Origin: JBFWUW01 sp050247075
Lineage (GTDB): Bacteria > Planctomycetota > Planctomycetia > Pirellulales > JBFWUW01
Assembly: GCA_050247075.1 (NCBI GenBank)
Contig: JBFWUW010000010.1
Location: 62,001-126,000 of the forward strand
DNA length: 64,000 nt
Reading direction: 5' to 3'
Positions within the stretch are counted from its first letter, which is position 1, and the number at the start of each line of letters is the position of its first letter. The position numbers and the translations under genes were made by a program. Below are positions 1 to 8,528 of the stretch, piece after piece. Under the pieces are notes generated by a model. It saw nothing but the letters and a program-made list of their open reading frames with translations. It was not told the DNA's origin and searched no databases.

Positions 1-285
1 AATCCGGGGACTGGCGGGCGGAGAAGGTATTGCTCTGTCGAAATTTTCGCCACGCCTGGCGATTTCTTCACCATGTTGGGACGCCAGTGAACGGCCTGGG
101 CGGCCCAATTGCCGGCAAACCGGCTGTCGCGGTTGCATCATTCGCGTCTGGTACGGGAAGTGCTAGTAGCGTGCCGCCGAACAATCGCGTGCCGCGGAAT
201 CGTTGCCAGCCGTGGATTTATCGCGATCAACCATGAACTGGCTCCGCCACGAACTTTCTTTGTTTACTTTCTCGCGAGACTCGCT
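1..285. other. Leader region without a supported gene
   Basis: No convincing coding sequence was found in the first 285 bases. The short open frames here have no recognisable domain. The stretch probably holds the promoter and leader of the DUF1559 gene that starts at 286, but no clear -35/-10 pair was identified. Confidence 0.4.
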
Positions 286-1434
286 ATGCAAACAGCACGC
301 CGTCGTTCCGGTTTTACTCTTGTCGAATTGTTGGTGGTGATTGCCATCATCGCCCTGTTAGTGGCCATGTTGCTGCCGGCCGTGCAGGCCGCCCGAGAGT
401 CGGCCAAGCGCGCCCAGTGCCAAAACAATATGCGGCAAATCGCGCTGGCCTTCCATAGCTTTGAAAGCGCCCAGCGAAAACTGCCGTTTGCCAAGCGCGT
501 GGAATCGGACGGCGCGGCCCGCAGTTGGGCCCCCGATCTGCTGCCATATCTCGAACAAGCCAACATGCTTAGCGACGCTAACTACAACCTCGACCAGGAT
601 TGGTGGAGGGTGCAGAGTGCCTACGAAGCCGATCCGGCCAATCCTGGGCAATTCATACCGACCGCCACCAGTGTCGCGGTACCCAACGGGGTGACCGTGC
701 AAAAGCACCTGTCGATCTTTATGTGCCCGGCCAGTCCCATTCAAGAACGGACACAATACAAGGATGACGCGGGCGTGGGGAATAAGATCGGCGCTTGCGG
801 AGACTATTTCACGCCCGAAGGCGTCCATAGCGCTATCTTGGCCGAATTTCCCGCCACGTTGCCCGTCGGTTCGGTCGTCCCTGGATTTCCAGCCGGTACG
901 ACTTCGACTTCCAACGTGGTGCTGTCGGGCGTCCTGCAACCGTATGGCGCGGGGGCCTTGCCATCGTGGACCAGTACGTTGACGGGCGATCCTCGCGTGA
1001 CGATTAACGCGGCGCGAGTCAAGTATCCCACGTTCTCCGGTGTGACCGACGGCCTGTCGAACACCATTTTAGTTGGCGAATGCTCCGGCCGCGAGGATGT
1101 CTGGCAAGGCCGCGTGGTCAAGCCGGCCGACGCCGTGAAGAGTTCGGCCACCTGCGCCCGCGCGCGCGGCGGAGCCTGGGCGACCAACGATAATTCGTAT
1201 GCCATTGGCCAGCGGATCAACTGGTGCAGTTCGTCAGGCACCATTCCCGGCAAGATGAAAATCAACAACTCCAATGAGTGGGGGCATTTGTACTACAGCT
1301 TCCACGGCAACGGAGCGGAGTTCGCCTTTGCCGATGGTTCGGTGCGGTTCATCTCCGATAAGGTGGCCCTCTGGGTCTTGGCCTCGTTGACCAGCAGGGC
1401 AGGGGGGGAAGCGATGAGTTCGGCGGACTACTAA
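286..1434 (+). CDS. DUF1559 type II pseudopilin-like protein
   Basis: Protein of 382 residues with a type II prepilin/pseudopilin N-terminus: a basic leader MQTARRRSG, then the cleavage and methylation motif FTLVELLVVIAIIALL (about residues 10-25), which gives one hydrophobic helix. The C-terminal part has the FADGSVRFIS motif usual for DUF1559. The family is greatly expanded in planctomycetes and is thought to form envelope pseudopilins; the exact role is unknown. The ATG at 286 was chosen because it directly precedes the prepilin leader; the frame is open further upstream but that part is not pilin-like. The last codons (SRAGGEAMS) include a copy of the G-rich motif at 1394-1408. Confidence 0.9.
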   Translation: MQTARRRSGFTLVELLVVIAIIALLVAMLLPAVQAARESAKRAQCQNNMRQIALAFHSFESAQRKLPFAKRVESDGAARSWAPDLLPYLEQANMLSDANYNLDQDWWRVQSAYEADPANPGQFIPTATSVAVPNGVTVQKHLSIFMCPASPIQERTQYKDDAGVGNKIGACGDYFTPEGVHSAILAEFPATLPVGSVVPGFPAGTTSTSNVVLSGVLQPYGAGALPSWTSTLTGDPRVTINAARVKYPTFSGVTDGLSNTILVGECSGREDVWQGRVVKPADAVKSSATCARARGGAWATNDNSYAIGQRINWCSSSGTIPGKMKINNSNEWGHLYYSFHGNGAEFAFADGSVRFISDKVALWVLASLTSRAGGEAMSSADY

Positions 1435-1511
1435 GGCTATGGGCTCGTCCCACTTGGCCATTCCACATGCGTATTTGAATTCACGGGTTGTCAAGCCACC
1501 GGAGACAGAGG

Positions 1512-2690
1512 ATGCTTTCGATCATTGCGAGGAATCGCGGGTGCCGTGGAACTGGGTTGCAAATCGTCAACGGGCCGGTCCAATTGTTGATGGTTGTCCT
1601 GGCGGCAGCCATCGGCAGCTTGGCGGCCAGTGCCCGCGAGCCAAATGCGGCTCAAGTACAGAAGTCGGTCGATCGGGCGATTCAGTATTTGGGCAGCAAG
1701 GCTCAAGCGGACGATGGTTCGTTCTCCTCACGAATTGGCCCCGGCCCGACCGCGCTGATTGTGATGGCCGTGTTGCGGAATGGACGCGGTGTGCGCGATC
1801 CGCTGGTCGCCAAGGGCTTAAAGTACCTGGAGACCTTCGTGCAGTCGGACGGCGGCATACATGCCACCAAGAGCCGCTTGCCGACGTATGAGACTTGCCT
1901 GGCCATTGTCTGTTTTCAGGCAGCCAACACCGACGGCAAATACGACGAGACGATAAAAAAGGCGGACGCGTACCTGAAAGGCTTGCAAGACTTGGGGGGG
2001 GCCGACGGTGAGGCCGATCCCGGTTATGGCGGAGCAAGCTATGGCAAGGACCAGCGGCCCGACCTGTCGAACACGCACTTTCTCGTCGAGGCCTTGCGCG
2101 CCGCCGGCAATGGCGAGGACGACGAAGCCGTGCAGCGCGCGCTGGTCTTTGTCTCCCGCTGCCAAAACCTGGAATCGGAGCATAACACCACACCCCTCGC
2201 CGCCAAGGTCAATGACGGCGGTTTTTATTACACGCCCATCGGCGAAGGCAGCAGTCCCGCCGGCAATACAGCCAACGGCGGCCTGCGGAGCTACGGAGCC
2301 ATGAGTTATGCCGGGTTGAAGAGCATGCTTTACGCGGGCGTCGATGCCGACGATCCGCGCGTGAAGGCGGCCATTGAATGGATCGGCCAAAACTACAGCG
2401 TGGCCGAAAACCCCGGTTTGGGTCAGGCAGGCGTGTACTACTACTATCATCTGTTCGCCAAGGCGCTCGATGCCCTAGGGCACGATGAAATCGCCGATGC
2501 CCAGGGCAAGCCGCACTCCTGGCGCGCCGATCTGGCGCAAGAGCTTGCCAAACGGCAACAGAAAGACGGTTCGTGGATCAACACCGACTCCCGCTGGATG
2601 GAGGGCGATCCTGGCCTTTGTACGGGCTTCGCGCTGCTGGCGCTGAGTTACTGCCGGCAGTCTGATTCGTCGAGCCAGTCCAAGCCATGA
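1512..2690 (+). CDS. Secreted prenyltransferase/squalene-oxidase repeat protein
   Basis: Protein of 392 residues with an N-terminal hydrophobic signal (LLMVVLAAAIGSLAASA) and then an alpha/alpha-toroid of squalene-cyclase-type repeats, with repeated QxxDGSF/W elements such as QADDGSFSSR, QSDGGIHATK and QKDGSWINTD. The fold is shared with terpene cyclases and protein prenyltransferases. The DxDD signature of squalene-hopene cyclase was not found, so a binding or scaffolding role is as likely as catalysis. ATG at 1512 was preferred over an in-frame TTG at 1488 because an AGAG-type purine run lies just upstream and the signal peptide then begins close to the N-terminus. Its end overlaps the next gene by 4 bp (ATGA), so they are probably co-transcribed. 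Confidence 0.85.
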   Translation: MLSIIARNRGCRGTGLQIVNGPVQLLMVVLAAAIGSLAASAREPNAAQVQKSVDRAIQYLGSKAQADDGSFSSRIGPGPTALIVMAVLRNGRGVRDPLVAKGLKYLETFVQSDGGIHATKSRLPTYETCLAIVCFQAANTDGKYDETIKKADAYLKGLQDLGGADGEADPGYGGASYGKDQRPDLSNTHFLVEALRAAGNGEDDEAVQRALVFVSRCQNLESEHNTTPLAAKVNDGGFYYTPIGEGSSPAGNTANGGLRSYGAMSYAGLKSMLYAGVDADDPRVKAAIEWIGQNYSVAENPGLGQAGVYYYYHLFAKALDALGHDEIADAQGKPHSWRADLAQELAKRQQKDGSWINTDSRWMEGDPGLCTGFALLALSYCRQSDSSSQSKP

Positions 2691-3553
2691 AGCCGCTTTC
2701 CAATGAACCGCGCGAAGCCGCGGCGGCAGTCGAACCGCCCGCCGACGAAATGATCTTGCGCCTTAAGTGTCCCCAGTGCGGGGCAGGGGGGCGCGTGGCG
2801 TGGAATAGTTTGCGGCATGGCATGAAGTGCCACAAGTGCGGCTGCCAGTTCATGATCGGCAGCGACGGAAAGCTTGTCTCGCAAGATGCCCTGCCACGGG
2901 TGAGATTTGACTGCCCCCGTTGCGGGTCGTCGGGCCAGATGCTGGCGCCGGGCCGGTGTGGCAAATGTCCGTCGTGCAAGATGCCGTTGGCCACGGATCA
3001 AAACCAAAATCTGCGCGGCGCCGAGGAAGCGGCCGAATCTCGCCGCAAGGCCTGTCTTGCCGAACGCAAAAAGCTGGCGGCCGATCGGAGGGCATCACGC
3101 AACAGCGGAGAAATTCGCCTGCCTCGGCCCTTGCTGTGGGGCGGTTGCCTGGTGGCGGGATTGTTGGGGGCCTGGCTGATCCATGCGGCAGGGCAGGGGG
3201 GGCGGCCCGATTCACAAGCGCGGCAGTTCACCTACACATGCCTGTCGGGAAATTGGGACGCCGCGCTGGAATTCATCGAGGATGACACCGTGCAGCAAGT
3301 GGAATTCAAACGTTGGCGTTCGCGCTATTTTCCGTCGATTCTGGACGCGCACCGGCCGGCCGGCGATCGAGTGTCGCTCGCCGTGGAGGCGATCGAGGAG
3401 ACGGATGAAACGCGAGTCCTGCGCGTGACGCTACGTTCGCCCCATGTGGGAGAACGGGCGCATCGGCAATACTGGGCTCGGCGAGATGGGAAGTGGCTGT
3501 TGGACGTGGTGGCCACTTTGGAGGATCGCCTCCAGCCCGCCGCTGCCGATTAG
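2687..3553 (+). CDS. Zinc-ribbon membrane protein
   Basis: Protein of 288 residues. The N-terminal cytoplasmic part has two zinc-ribbon-like modules: CPQCGAGG...CHKCG (about residues 28-55) and CPRCGSSG...CGKCPSCK (about 75-97). A charged Glu/Lys/Arg stretch follows, then one membrane helix (LLWGGCLVAGLLGAWLI, about 147-163) and a C-terminal domain of about 120 residues outside the membrane. The start overlaps the stop of the preceding repeat protein, suggesting translational coupling. Both the ribbon (CGAGG) and the segment after the helix (GQGG) contain the G-rich motif (2780-2791 and 3188-3202). Function unknown. Confidence 0.8.
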   Translation: MKPLSNEPREAAAAVEPPADEMILRLKCPQCGAGGRVAWNSLRHGMKCHKCGCQFMIGSDGKLVSQDALPRVRFDCPRCGSSGQMLAPGRCGKCPSCKMPLATDQNQNLRGAEEAAESRRKACLAERKKLAADRRASRNSGEIRLPRPLLWGGCLVAGLLGAWLIHAAGQGGRPDSQARQFTYTCLSGNWDAALEFIEDDTVQQVEFKRWRSRYFPSILDAHRPAGDRVSLAVEAIEETDETRVLRVTLRSPHVGERAHRQYWARRDGKWLLDVVATLEDRLQPAAAD

Positions 3554-3589
3554 GGAACGACCGAAAAATAACTTCGGCGTTTTCTTTTC

Positions 3590-3635
3590 CCTCACCCTGC
3601 CCTCTCCCGGAGAGGAAGGGGAGTTGGTGGAGAAG
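3590..3635. repeat. CTCTCCCGGAGAG-type dispersed repeat
   Basis: The intergenic text CCCTCTCCCGGAGAGGAAGGGGAG has a short dyad (CTCTCC/GGAGAG). It resembles the fuller copies at 31833-31945. It lies between convergent genes and could act as a weak bidirectional terminator, though no T-tract follows. Confidence 0.4.
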
Positions 3636-3718
3636 CTATTTTTTCAGTCGTTCGCAAGACCGCGCGGCTCCGAACTAGCCGTGAGCCATTGTGCAATCGT
3701 CGGTGGAGCAGCGGCGAT

Positions 3719-4528
3719 TTACTTCAAGGCCCGGTAAACCGTCACCGGGATCTCGACCAGATGCGTCTGGCCGCTGACTTTGCAAGTGGCTTGCAACCGC
3801 ACGCGAAACACGCCGGCCCGATTGAGCGGCAGAGCCAGGCTGAACGGCACGCCCGCCTGATTGTCGGGCGGTTCATCGCCGGAGACCAGCACGGTCGGAG
3901 TGGGGTGCGTCACGTTGCCGGCGGAATCGAAGATGGTCTGCTTCAGTTCGATCCGGGGACGTTTATTGGCACTGTCGCGGGCAAAGCCGACCACTTGCAG
4001 ATGCAGCCAGATGGCCTGCCCGACAAAAGCATTGATGGGAGCGGGCGTTTGCCCGTCGGCATCAAATGAGGCCGCAATCGCCACCATGGCAAATTTGGCC
4101 GGCAAGACCTCAAACGCCGTGTTGGCCGACACCGCTCCACCGCTGGTTCCATCTTGCACCGTAATTCGCAAGGCATGCGAACCTGGCGGCATGTCGGGGC
4201 CAAGCTGCAGGAACACCCTGGCGGGCAATTTGCTGCCCCCCAAAGGCAACGTGGCCCGCTGGCTGCTGGAAGGAACCGTGAAAATCGCCTTTCCCTTGGC
4301 ATCCAGAACCTCCATGCCGATGGAATACTTGACCCCGCCATCGGCATTGCGATGCAGGTGATCGACATCGAACACCACATACATCACGTCGCCCGGTACG
4401 TACTTGTTGGTCGCCCGCGGCGGCCCAAACTCGCCCACAAACGTATGCCGAATATTGCTGATGGCGGGTGGAGCCGCATCGAACTGAGACAGGCAAAACG
4501 CCGCCGCCAACGCAATCGTGTGCAACAT
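3719..4528 (-). CDS. Secreted protein of unknown function
   Basis: Protein of 269 residues. MLHTIALAAAFCLSQFDAAPP is a short signal peptide. The remainder looks all-beta, with alternating segments such as YVPGDVMYVVFDV, PGSHALRITVQD and GVFRVRLQATCKV, consistent with Ig-like or macroglobulin-like sandwiches. No catalytic motif is visible. ATG at 4528 was chosen because the hydrophobic signal follows at once; the frame is open back to 4708 but that part is Arg/Pro-rich and crosses repeat DNA. It stands convergent to the zinc-ribbon gene and divergent from asd. Confidence 0.7.
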   Translation of the reverse strand: MLHTIALAAAFCLSQFDAAPPAISNIRHTFVGEFGPPRATNKYVPGDVMYVVFDVDHLHRNADGGVKYSIGMEVLDAKGKAIFTVPSSSQRATLPLGGSKLPARVFLQLGPDMPPGSHALRITVQDGTSGGAVSANTAFEVLPAKFAMVAIAASFDADGQTPAPINAFVGQAIWLHLQVVGFARDSANKRPRIELKQTIFDSAGNVTHPTPTVLVSGDEPPDNQAGVPFSLALPLNRAGVFRVRLQATCKVSGQTHLVEIPVTVYRALK

Positions 4529-4651
4529 AAACCTACCCGTGCGAAATGAAACCAGGGATGTACATCTGCAGCCCGCCGGACGTGCCGCGGGCGGAAATGG
4601 CCGTAGACTTATGCTAATTCGAGCAAAACGCGGGTGGTAGAAGAAAACGCG

Positions 4652-4699
4652 AGAGGCGAAAGGCTGAGGGCGGAAAGACAAACTGAAAACCGAAAACTT
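4652..4699. repeat. Degenerate 7-bp tandem array
   Basis: Heptamers of the forms GCGAAAG, GCTGAGG and ACTGAAA follow one another between the divergent secreted-protein gene and asd. Same family as the arrays at many other gene borders in the window. Confidence 0.6.
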
Positions 4700-4821
4700 G
4701 GCTGCCACTCCCTCCTCCTTCCCCGGTTAGCGGGGCATTTCTATACTAAGGTCTTAACGAAGCTGGCTGCCTGTTGCTGGAAAGCCGCGATACCGGGCGA
4801 GGAACTTTGGGAGAACTGTCT

Positions 4822-5826
4822 GTGTTTGAGACTATTGCCATTGTGGGTGCCACGGGTGCCGTGGGGACGATCATTCGCGAATTGCTGGAGCAGCGCAAAT
4901 TTCCGGCCAAGAAGGTCAAATTCTTGGCTTCGGCCCGTTCGGCCGGCACCAAGTTGCCGTTCCGGGGGGAGGACCACACGGTCGAGGAGTTGACGCCAAA
5001 CTCGTTCAACGGCGTACAACTGGCCATTGGCAGCACACCCGATGAGACGGCCAAGGAGTTTTGCCCCTGGGCGGTCAAGAGCGGCTGTATCGTGGTCGAT
5101 GAAAGCGGCTATTGGCGGATGGATCCCAAGGTTCCGCTGGTCATTCCCGAGGTCAACCCCGACGACGTCGATAAGCATCAAGGGATCATCTCCAGCCCCA
5201 ATTGCTCCTCGACGCAAATGGTGGTGGCGCTTAAGCCGCTTCATAAGGCCGCCCGAGTGTTGCGGGTGATCGTCAGCACGTACCAGGCAACCAGCGGGGC
5301 AGGGGTGGCCGGCACGCGCGATCTGATCAATGCCTCGAAAGCCCAACTGCAGGAGCAGGCTTACAAGCACGAGACGTTTGCCCATCCAATTGCGTTCAAT
5401 CTCATTCCGCAGATTGGCTCGCCCAAGCACCAGGGCTACACGTCGGAAGAGATGAAGATGGTCTACGAAACGCATAAGATGCTGGGGGATGACACCATCC
5501 AGATCTGCCCGACCTGTGTGCGGGTGCCGGTCAGCAATTGCCACAGCGAGAGCATTCTGGTGGAGACCGAACGCAAGGTTACGGCGGCCGAGGCCCGCGA
5601 GTTGTGGTCGACGTCGCCGGGCATCATCGTACAAGACGACCTGGACAAGAAGCTCTACCCCATGCCCAACACATCCGATGGTCGGGACGAAGTCTTCATT
5701 GGCCGCATTCGCGAGGATCTCTCCAGTCCTAATGGCCTGGCCTTTTGGTGCGTCAGCGACAACCTGCGCAAGGGGGCGGCAACCAATGCGGTGCAAATCG
5801 CGGAGTTGCTGGCAAGAAAGCGGTAG
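4822..5826 (+). CDS. asd: Aspartate-semialdehyde dehydrogenase
   Basis: Converts aspartyl phosphate to aspartate semialdehyde with NADPH, feeding lysine/diaminopimelate, threonine and methionine synthesis. The 334-residue product has the N-terminal nucleotide loop GATGAVG (about residues 9-15), the catalytic cysteine motif SSPNCSSTQ and the substrate loop TSGAGVAGTRD. The start is GTG at 4822: GGGAGAA lies 5 to 10 bases upstream and the Rossmann strand begins directly after. The frame extends to TTG 4774, but that would add 16 unconserved residues. GGGGCAGGGG at 5296-5305 encodes the conserved GAG turn, so that motif copy may be incidental. Length fits the family. Confidence 0.95.
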   Translation: MFETIAIVGATGAVGTIIRELLEQRKFPAKKVKFLASARSAGTKLPFRGEDHTVEELTPNSFNGVQLAIGSTPDETAKEFCPWAVKSGCIVVDESGYWRMDPKVPLVIPEVNPDDVDKHQGIISSPNCSSTQMVVALKPLHKAARVLRVIVSTYQATSGAGVAGTRDLINASKAQLQEQAYKHETFAHPIAFNLIPQIGSPKHQGYTSEEMKMVYETHKMLGDDTIQICPTCVRVPVSNCHSESILVETERKVTAAEARELWSTSPGIIVQDDLDKKLYPMPNTSDGRDEVFIGRIREDLSSPNGLAFWCVSDNLRKGAATNAVQIAELLARKR

Positions 5827-5958
5827 CCGCTTGGGCCAGGGGCGCGAAGTAACGTCCTGCACTTACTTCTTACGCCGCAAGAGGCCAAAAACTCCCTCGC
5901 CAATCTGGATTTCGACCATCCGGTTCCTTCCACGCTGTGATTCAGTCGGACTCAAGCT

Positions 5959-6216
5959 ATGTTCCAATCCCGCGGCTCCGTGGCAGTCACCTTGACGGCA
6001 TTCACCGCCATGCTGTTCTTGCTTTACGTATTGAGCATCGGCCCGGCGGCGATGATGTGGAATCGCGGACGGATTTCCATGCAGGGTATCGAGACGGCCT
6101 ACTATCCGGTACTTGCCTTCACGCGGCATGGCAGCTTACTTCGGCCTGTTCTACGAGGGTACGTGGCATACTGGCTGCCGCCGGGAGGTTTTTTTCCACC
6201 CCTGGTGTGCGGCTAG
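5959..6216 (+). CDS. Small membrane protein
   Basis: Protein of 85 residues with one clear helix (LTAFTAMLFLLYVLSIGPAA, residues 11-30). The segment LYVLSIGPAAMMWNRG, followed by a Tyr/Pro-rich stretch and YVAYW, resembles small planctomycete membrane proteins seen beside unrelated genes; this resemblance is from memory. It overlaps the 5' extension of the truA frame, which argues that truA starts later. Function unknown. Confidence 0.5.
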   Translation: MFQSRGSVAVTLTAFTAMLFLLYVLSIGPAAMMWNRGRISMQGIETAYYPVLAFTRHGSLLRPVLRGYVAYWLPPGGFFPPLVCG

Positions 6217-7084
6217 AAAATCATCCTATCTCCAGCATGCACTGCTTTCAGCCAGTCGATCCAAAATCGAAAATCCAACTTCCAAAATCCAAGATGACCG
6301 GCAGGGCAGGGGGGGGCGAACGCTCAAACTGACCCTGGCCTACGATGGCACCAACTTCGCGGGCTGGCAGGTGCAACGGAACGCCCGCACCGTGCAAGAG
6401 ACGTTGGAGACCGCGCTAAAGCAGCTTACGGAAGAGGATGTCCGCGTGACAGGCAGCGGGCGGACGGACTCGGGCGTGCATGCGGCTGGGCAGGTCGCCA
6501 GTTTTGAGACGGCTTCGACTCTTTCGACGGCGACCTTTCGCAAAGCACTGAACGCCACGCTGCCGGAAGACCTGGTGGTGCTGGCGGCCGAAGAGGTTCC
6601 GGCGGGCTTCAACGCGCTACGCAGCGCCCGCCGCAAACGCTATCGCTACACTCTGCACGACGGCCAAAAGGCCAATGTGTTCCGCCGCCGCTTCTGTTGG
6701 GCCGTGCGGCAGCGGTTGGACGATCAGGCCATGAGCCGAGCCGCGGCGGCGCTAGTTGGCACGCACGACTTCAGCGGCTATGAAACCTTGGGCAGCCCGC
6801 GGGCGACCACCGTCCGCACGATCTTCGAACTGGATGTCACGCGGCAACCGCCGCCGGACGACGATTTCATCTATATCGAAATCGAGGCCGACGGTTTCTT
6901 GTATAACATGGCACGCGCTATCGCCGGCACCTTGTACGATGTCGGCCGCGGTGCCAGTCCCGAAATCCTGCCCCACCAAATCCTCGCCACGCTCGACCGC
7001 CGCTCCGCCGGCCAAACAGCACCGGCGCAAGGGCTGTGTTTGTTGTGGGTGGAATATGAGGAAAGGCGGAAGGATGAAGGATGA
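6113..7084 (+). CDS. truA: tRNA pseudouridine(38-40) synthase TruA, start uncertain
   Basis: Isomerises U38-40 in the tRNA anticodon arm. The conserved protein begins LKLTLAYDGTNFAGWQ (about 6323) and carries the catalytic aspartate motif GSGRTDSGVHA, then FNALRSARRKRYRY, GTHDFSGYE and FLYNMARAIAGTL. The coordinates give the whole open frame, but its first 70 codons are not TruA-like: they cross the small membrane gene and a heptamer array. An ATG at 6294 is one base out of frame, separated from the core by eight Gs of the G-rich motif (6309-6316); nine Gs would give MTGRAGGGRTLKLTL. The last residues (ERRKDEG) come from the next heptamer array. Confidence 0.88.
   Translation: MPSRGMAAYFGLFYEGTWHTGCRREVFFHPWCAARKSSYLQHALLSASRSKIENPTSKIQDDRQGRGGRTLKLTLAYDGTNFAGWQVQRNARTVQETLETALKQLTEEDVRVTGSGRTDSGVHAAGQVASFETASTLSTATFRKALNATLPEDLVVLAAEEVPAGFNALRSARRKRYRYTLHDGQKANVFRRRFCWAVRQRLDDQAMSRAAAALVGTHDFSGYETLGSPRATTVRTIFELDVTRQPPPDDDFIYIEIEADGFLYNMARAIAGTLYDVGRGASPEILPHQILATLDRRSAGQTAPAQGLCLLWVEYEERRKDEG
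6258..6295. repeat. Degenerate 7-bp tandem array
   Basis: Units of TCCAAAA/TCGAAAA type lie immediately before the conserved part of truA and next to the G-rich motif at 6301-6316. Confidence 0.6.
6301..6316 (+). repeat. G-rich motif, run of eight Gs at the truA start
   Basis: GCAGGGCAGGGGGGGG. The homopolymer separates a candidate ATG (6294) from the truA core by one base. One of seven + oriented copies between 1.4 and 11.6 kb. Confidence 0.7.
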
Positions 7085-7127
7085 ATCATCGAAGACCGAA
7101 GACCGAAAACTGAAAACTGAAAACTAA
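7061..7127. repeat. Degenerate 7-bp tandem array
   Basis: Runs of GGATGAA, ACCGAAG and ACTGAAA units cover the truA stop codon and the gap before the glycosyltransferase. The repeat supplies the last codons of TruA. Confidence 0.75.
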
Positions 7128-7135
7128 CACCCCCC

Positions 7136-8290
7136 ATGAAAATCGCCCATATCATCACCCGCATGATCATCGGCGGCGCTCAGGAGAATACGCTCCTGAA
7201 CTGCGAGGACTTACTGCGCCTGCATGGCGATGATGTGTTGCTGATTACCGGGCCGCCACTGGGGCGCGAGGGGAGCCTGTTGGATCGAGCCCAGGCTAAT
7301 GGAGTGCCGCTGGCGATCGTGCCGTCGCTGCGGCGATCGATTCATCCCTGGCGCGATGCCGCCGCTTATGCGCAGATCAAGAAGGTCTTGCGGAAGTACC
7401 GGCCCGACGTGGTCCATACGCATAGCGCCAAGGGGGGCATGCTCGGCCGGGCGGCGGCCTGGTCGTTGCGGGTGCCGGCGGTGATTCACACGGTTCACGG
7501 CGCGCCGTTCCATCCGTACCAGGGCAGGGGAGCGCGCACGTTTTTTCAAGCCTGCGAACGTTGGGCCGCCAAGCGCTGCCATGCCATGATCTGCGTGGCC
7601 GACGCCATGACCGATCTGATGGTCGAAGCGAAGGTCGCTCCGCGAGAGCGGTTCACCACGATCTACAGCGGCATGGAGGTCGGCCCGTTCCTGGAGGCCG
7701 ACAGCCAGCGGCAGCGCGTCCGCGCGGAATTTGGCTTTGCCGACGAACATGTGGTGATCGGCAAGATCGCCCGCCTGTTCCATCTCAAAGGGCATGACGA
7801 TCTGATCGCCGCTGCGCAACAAGTCGTGGCGGCCCAGCCCCAAGCGCGGTTTCTGCTGGTCGGCGATGGCCTGCTGCGCGAGTCGCTGCAACAACAAATC
7901 TCCGCCGCCGGACTGGCCGAGCACTTCAAATTCTCGGGATTGGTTCCACCAGCGCGCGTGCCGGAACTGATTGGCGCGATGGACATTGTGGCCCATACCA
8001 GCCTGCGCGAGGGACTGGCCCGCGTCCTTCCGCAAGCGTTGTTGGCGGGCAAGCCGGCCGTGAGCTACGACATTGACGGTGCCCGTGAAGTGGTCGTTTC
8101 TGGCCAGACCGGTTGCTTGCTGCCGCCGCGCGATATTGCCGGCCTGGCTGCCGCGCTGGTCGAATTGGCCGGCAATGCGCGGTTGCGACGACAACTGGGC
8201 GGGGAGGGGCGCAAACGTTGCGAGCAAGTCTTCCGCCACGAGTTCATGACCGAGCGTATTCGCAATCTGTACGAGCAATATGCGGTTTAA
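7136..8290 (+). CDS. Glycosyltransferase family 4
   Basis: GT-B fold retaining glycosyltransferase of 384 residues, probably transferring a nucleotide-activated sugar in envelope glycan or glycolipid synthesis. The N-terminal domain starts MKIAHIITRMIIGGAQ, the usual strand plus Gly-rich acceptor loop. The middle has the HTHSAKGGMLGR motif, and the C-terminal donor domain has IGKIARLFHLKGHDDLI, FLLVGDG and SLREGLARVLPQALLAGKPAV, where the EG...QA segment corresponds to the family's donor-binding motif. ATG at 7136 follows the heptamer array after 8 bases. The donor sugar cannot be told from the sequence. A G-rich motif (7520-7530) encodes YQGRGA. Confidence 0.88.
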   Translation: MKIAHIITRMIIGGAQENTLLNCEDLLRLHGDDVLLITGPPLGREGSLLDRAQANGVPLAIVPSLRRSIHPWRDAAAYAQIKKVLRKYRPDVVHTHSAKGGMLGRAAAWSLRVPAVIHTVHGAPFHPYQGRGARTFFQACERWAAKRCHAMICVADAMTDLMVEAKVAPRERFTTIYSGMEVGPFLEADSQRQRVRAEFGFADEHVVIGKIARLFHLKGHDDLIAAAQQVVAAQPQARFLLVGDGLLRESLQQQISAAGLAEHFKFSGLVPPARVPELIGAMDIVAHTSLREGLARVLPQALLAGKPAVSYDIDGAREVVVSGQTGCLLPPRDIAGLAAALVELAGNARLRRQLGGEGRKRCEQVFRHEFMTERIRNLYEQYAV

Positions 8291-8528
8291 TGTTTTCTTA
8301 ACAATTCGCTTGACAGCCGTCCGGATAGCCTTATCGTGGGGGTTGTTGCCACTTGTCTGTGGGGTGCGCGAGTCTAGCGCACAACATAGCCTTCGTTGAA
8401 TCAGCCATCACCGGCGGGGACAGCCGCTTTTGGCCACAAACAACCGGCTATGCATGATGCGGCGATGAATCTCGCGGCCGAAATGGCTTTCGCCAGGAAT
8501 TGCTTGTCCGTGACGATTGGAGCCCACG

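Noticed and set aside
8310..8340. TTGACA followed by a possible -10 upstream of the phosphatase gene
   Set aside because: No acceptable -10 at 16-18 bases.
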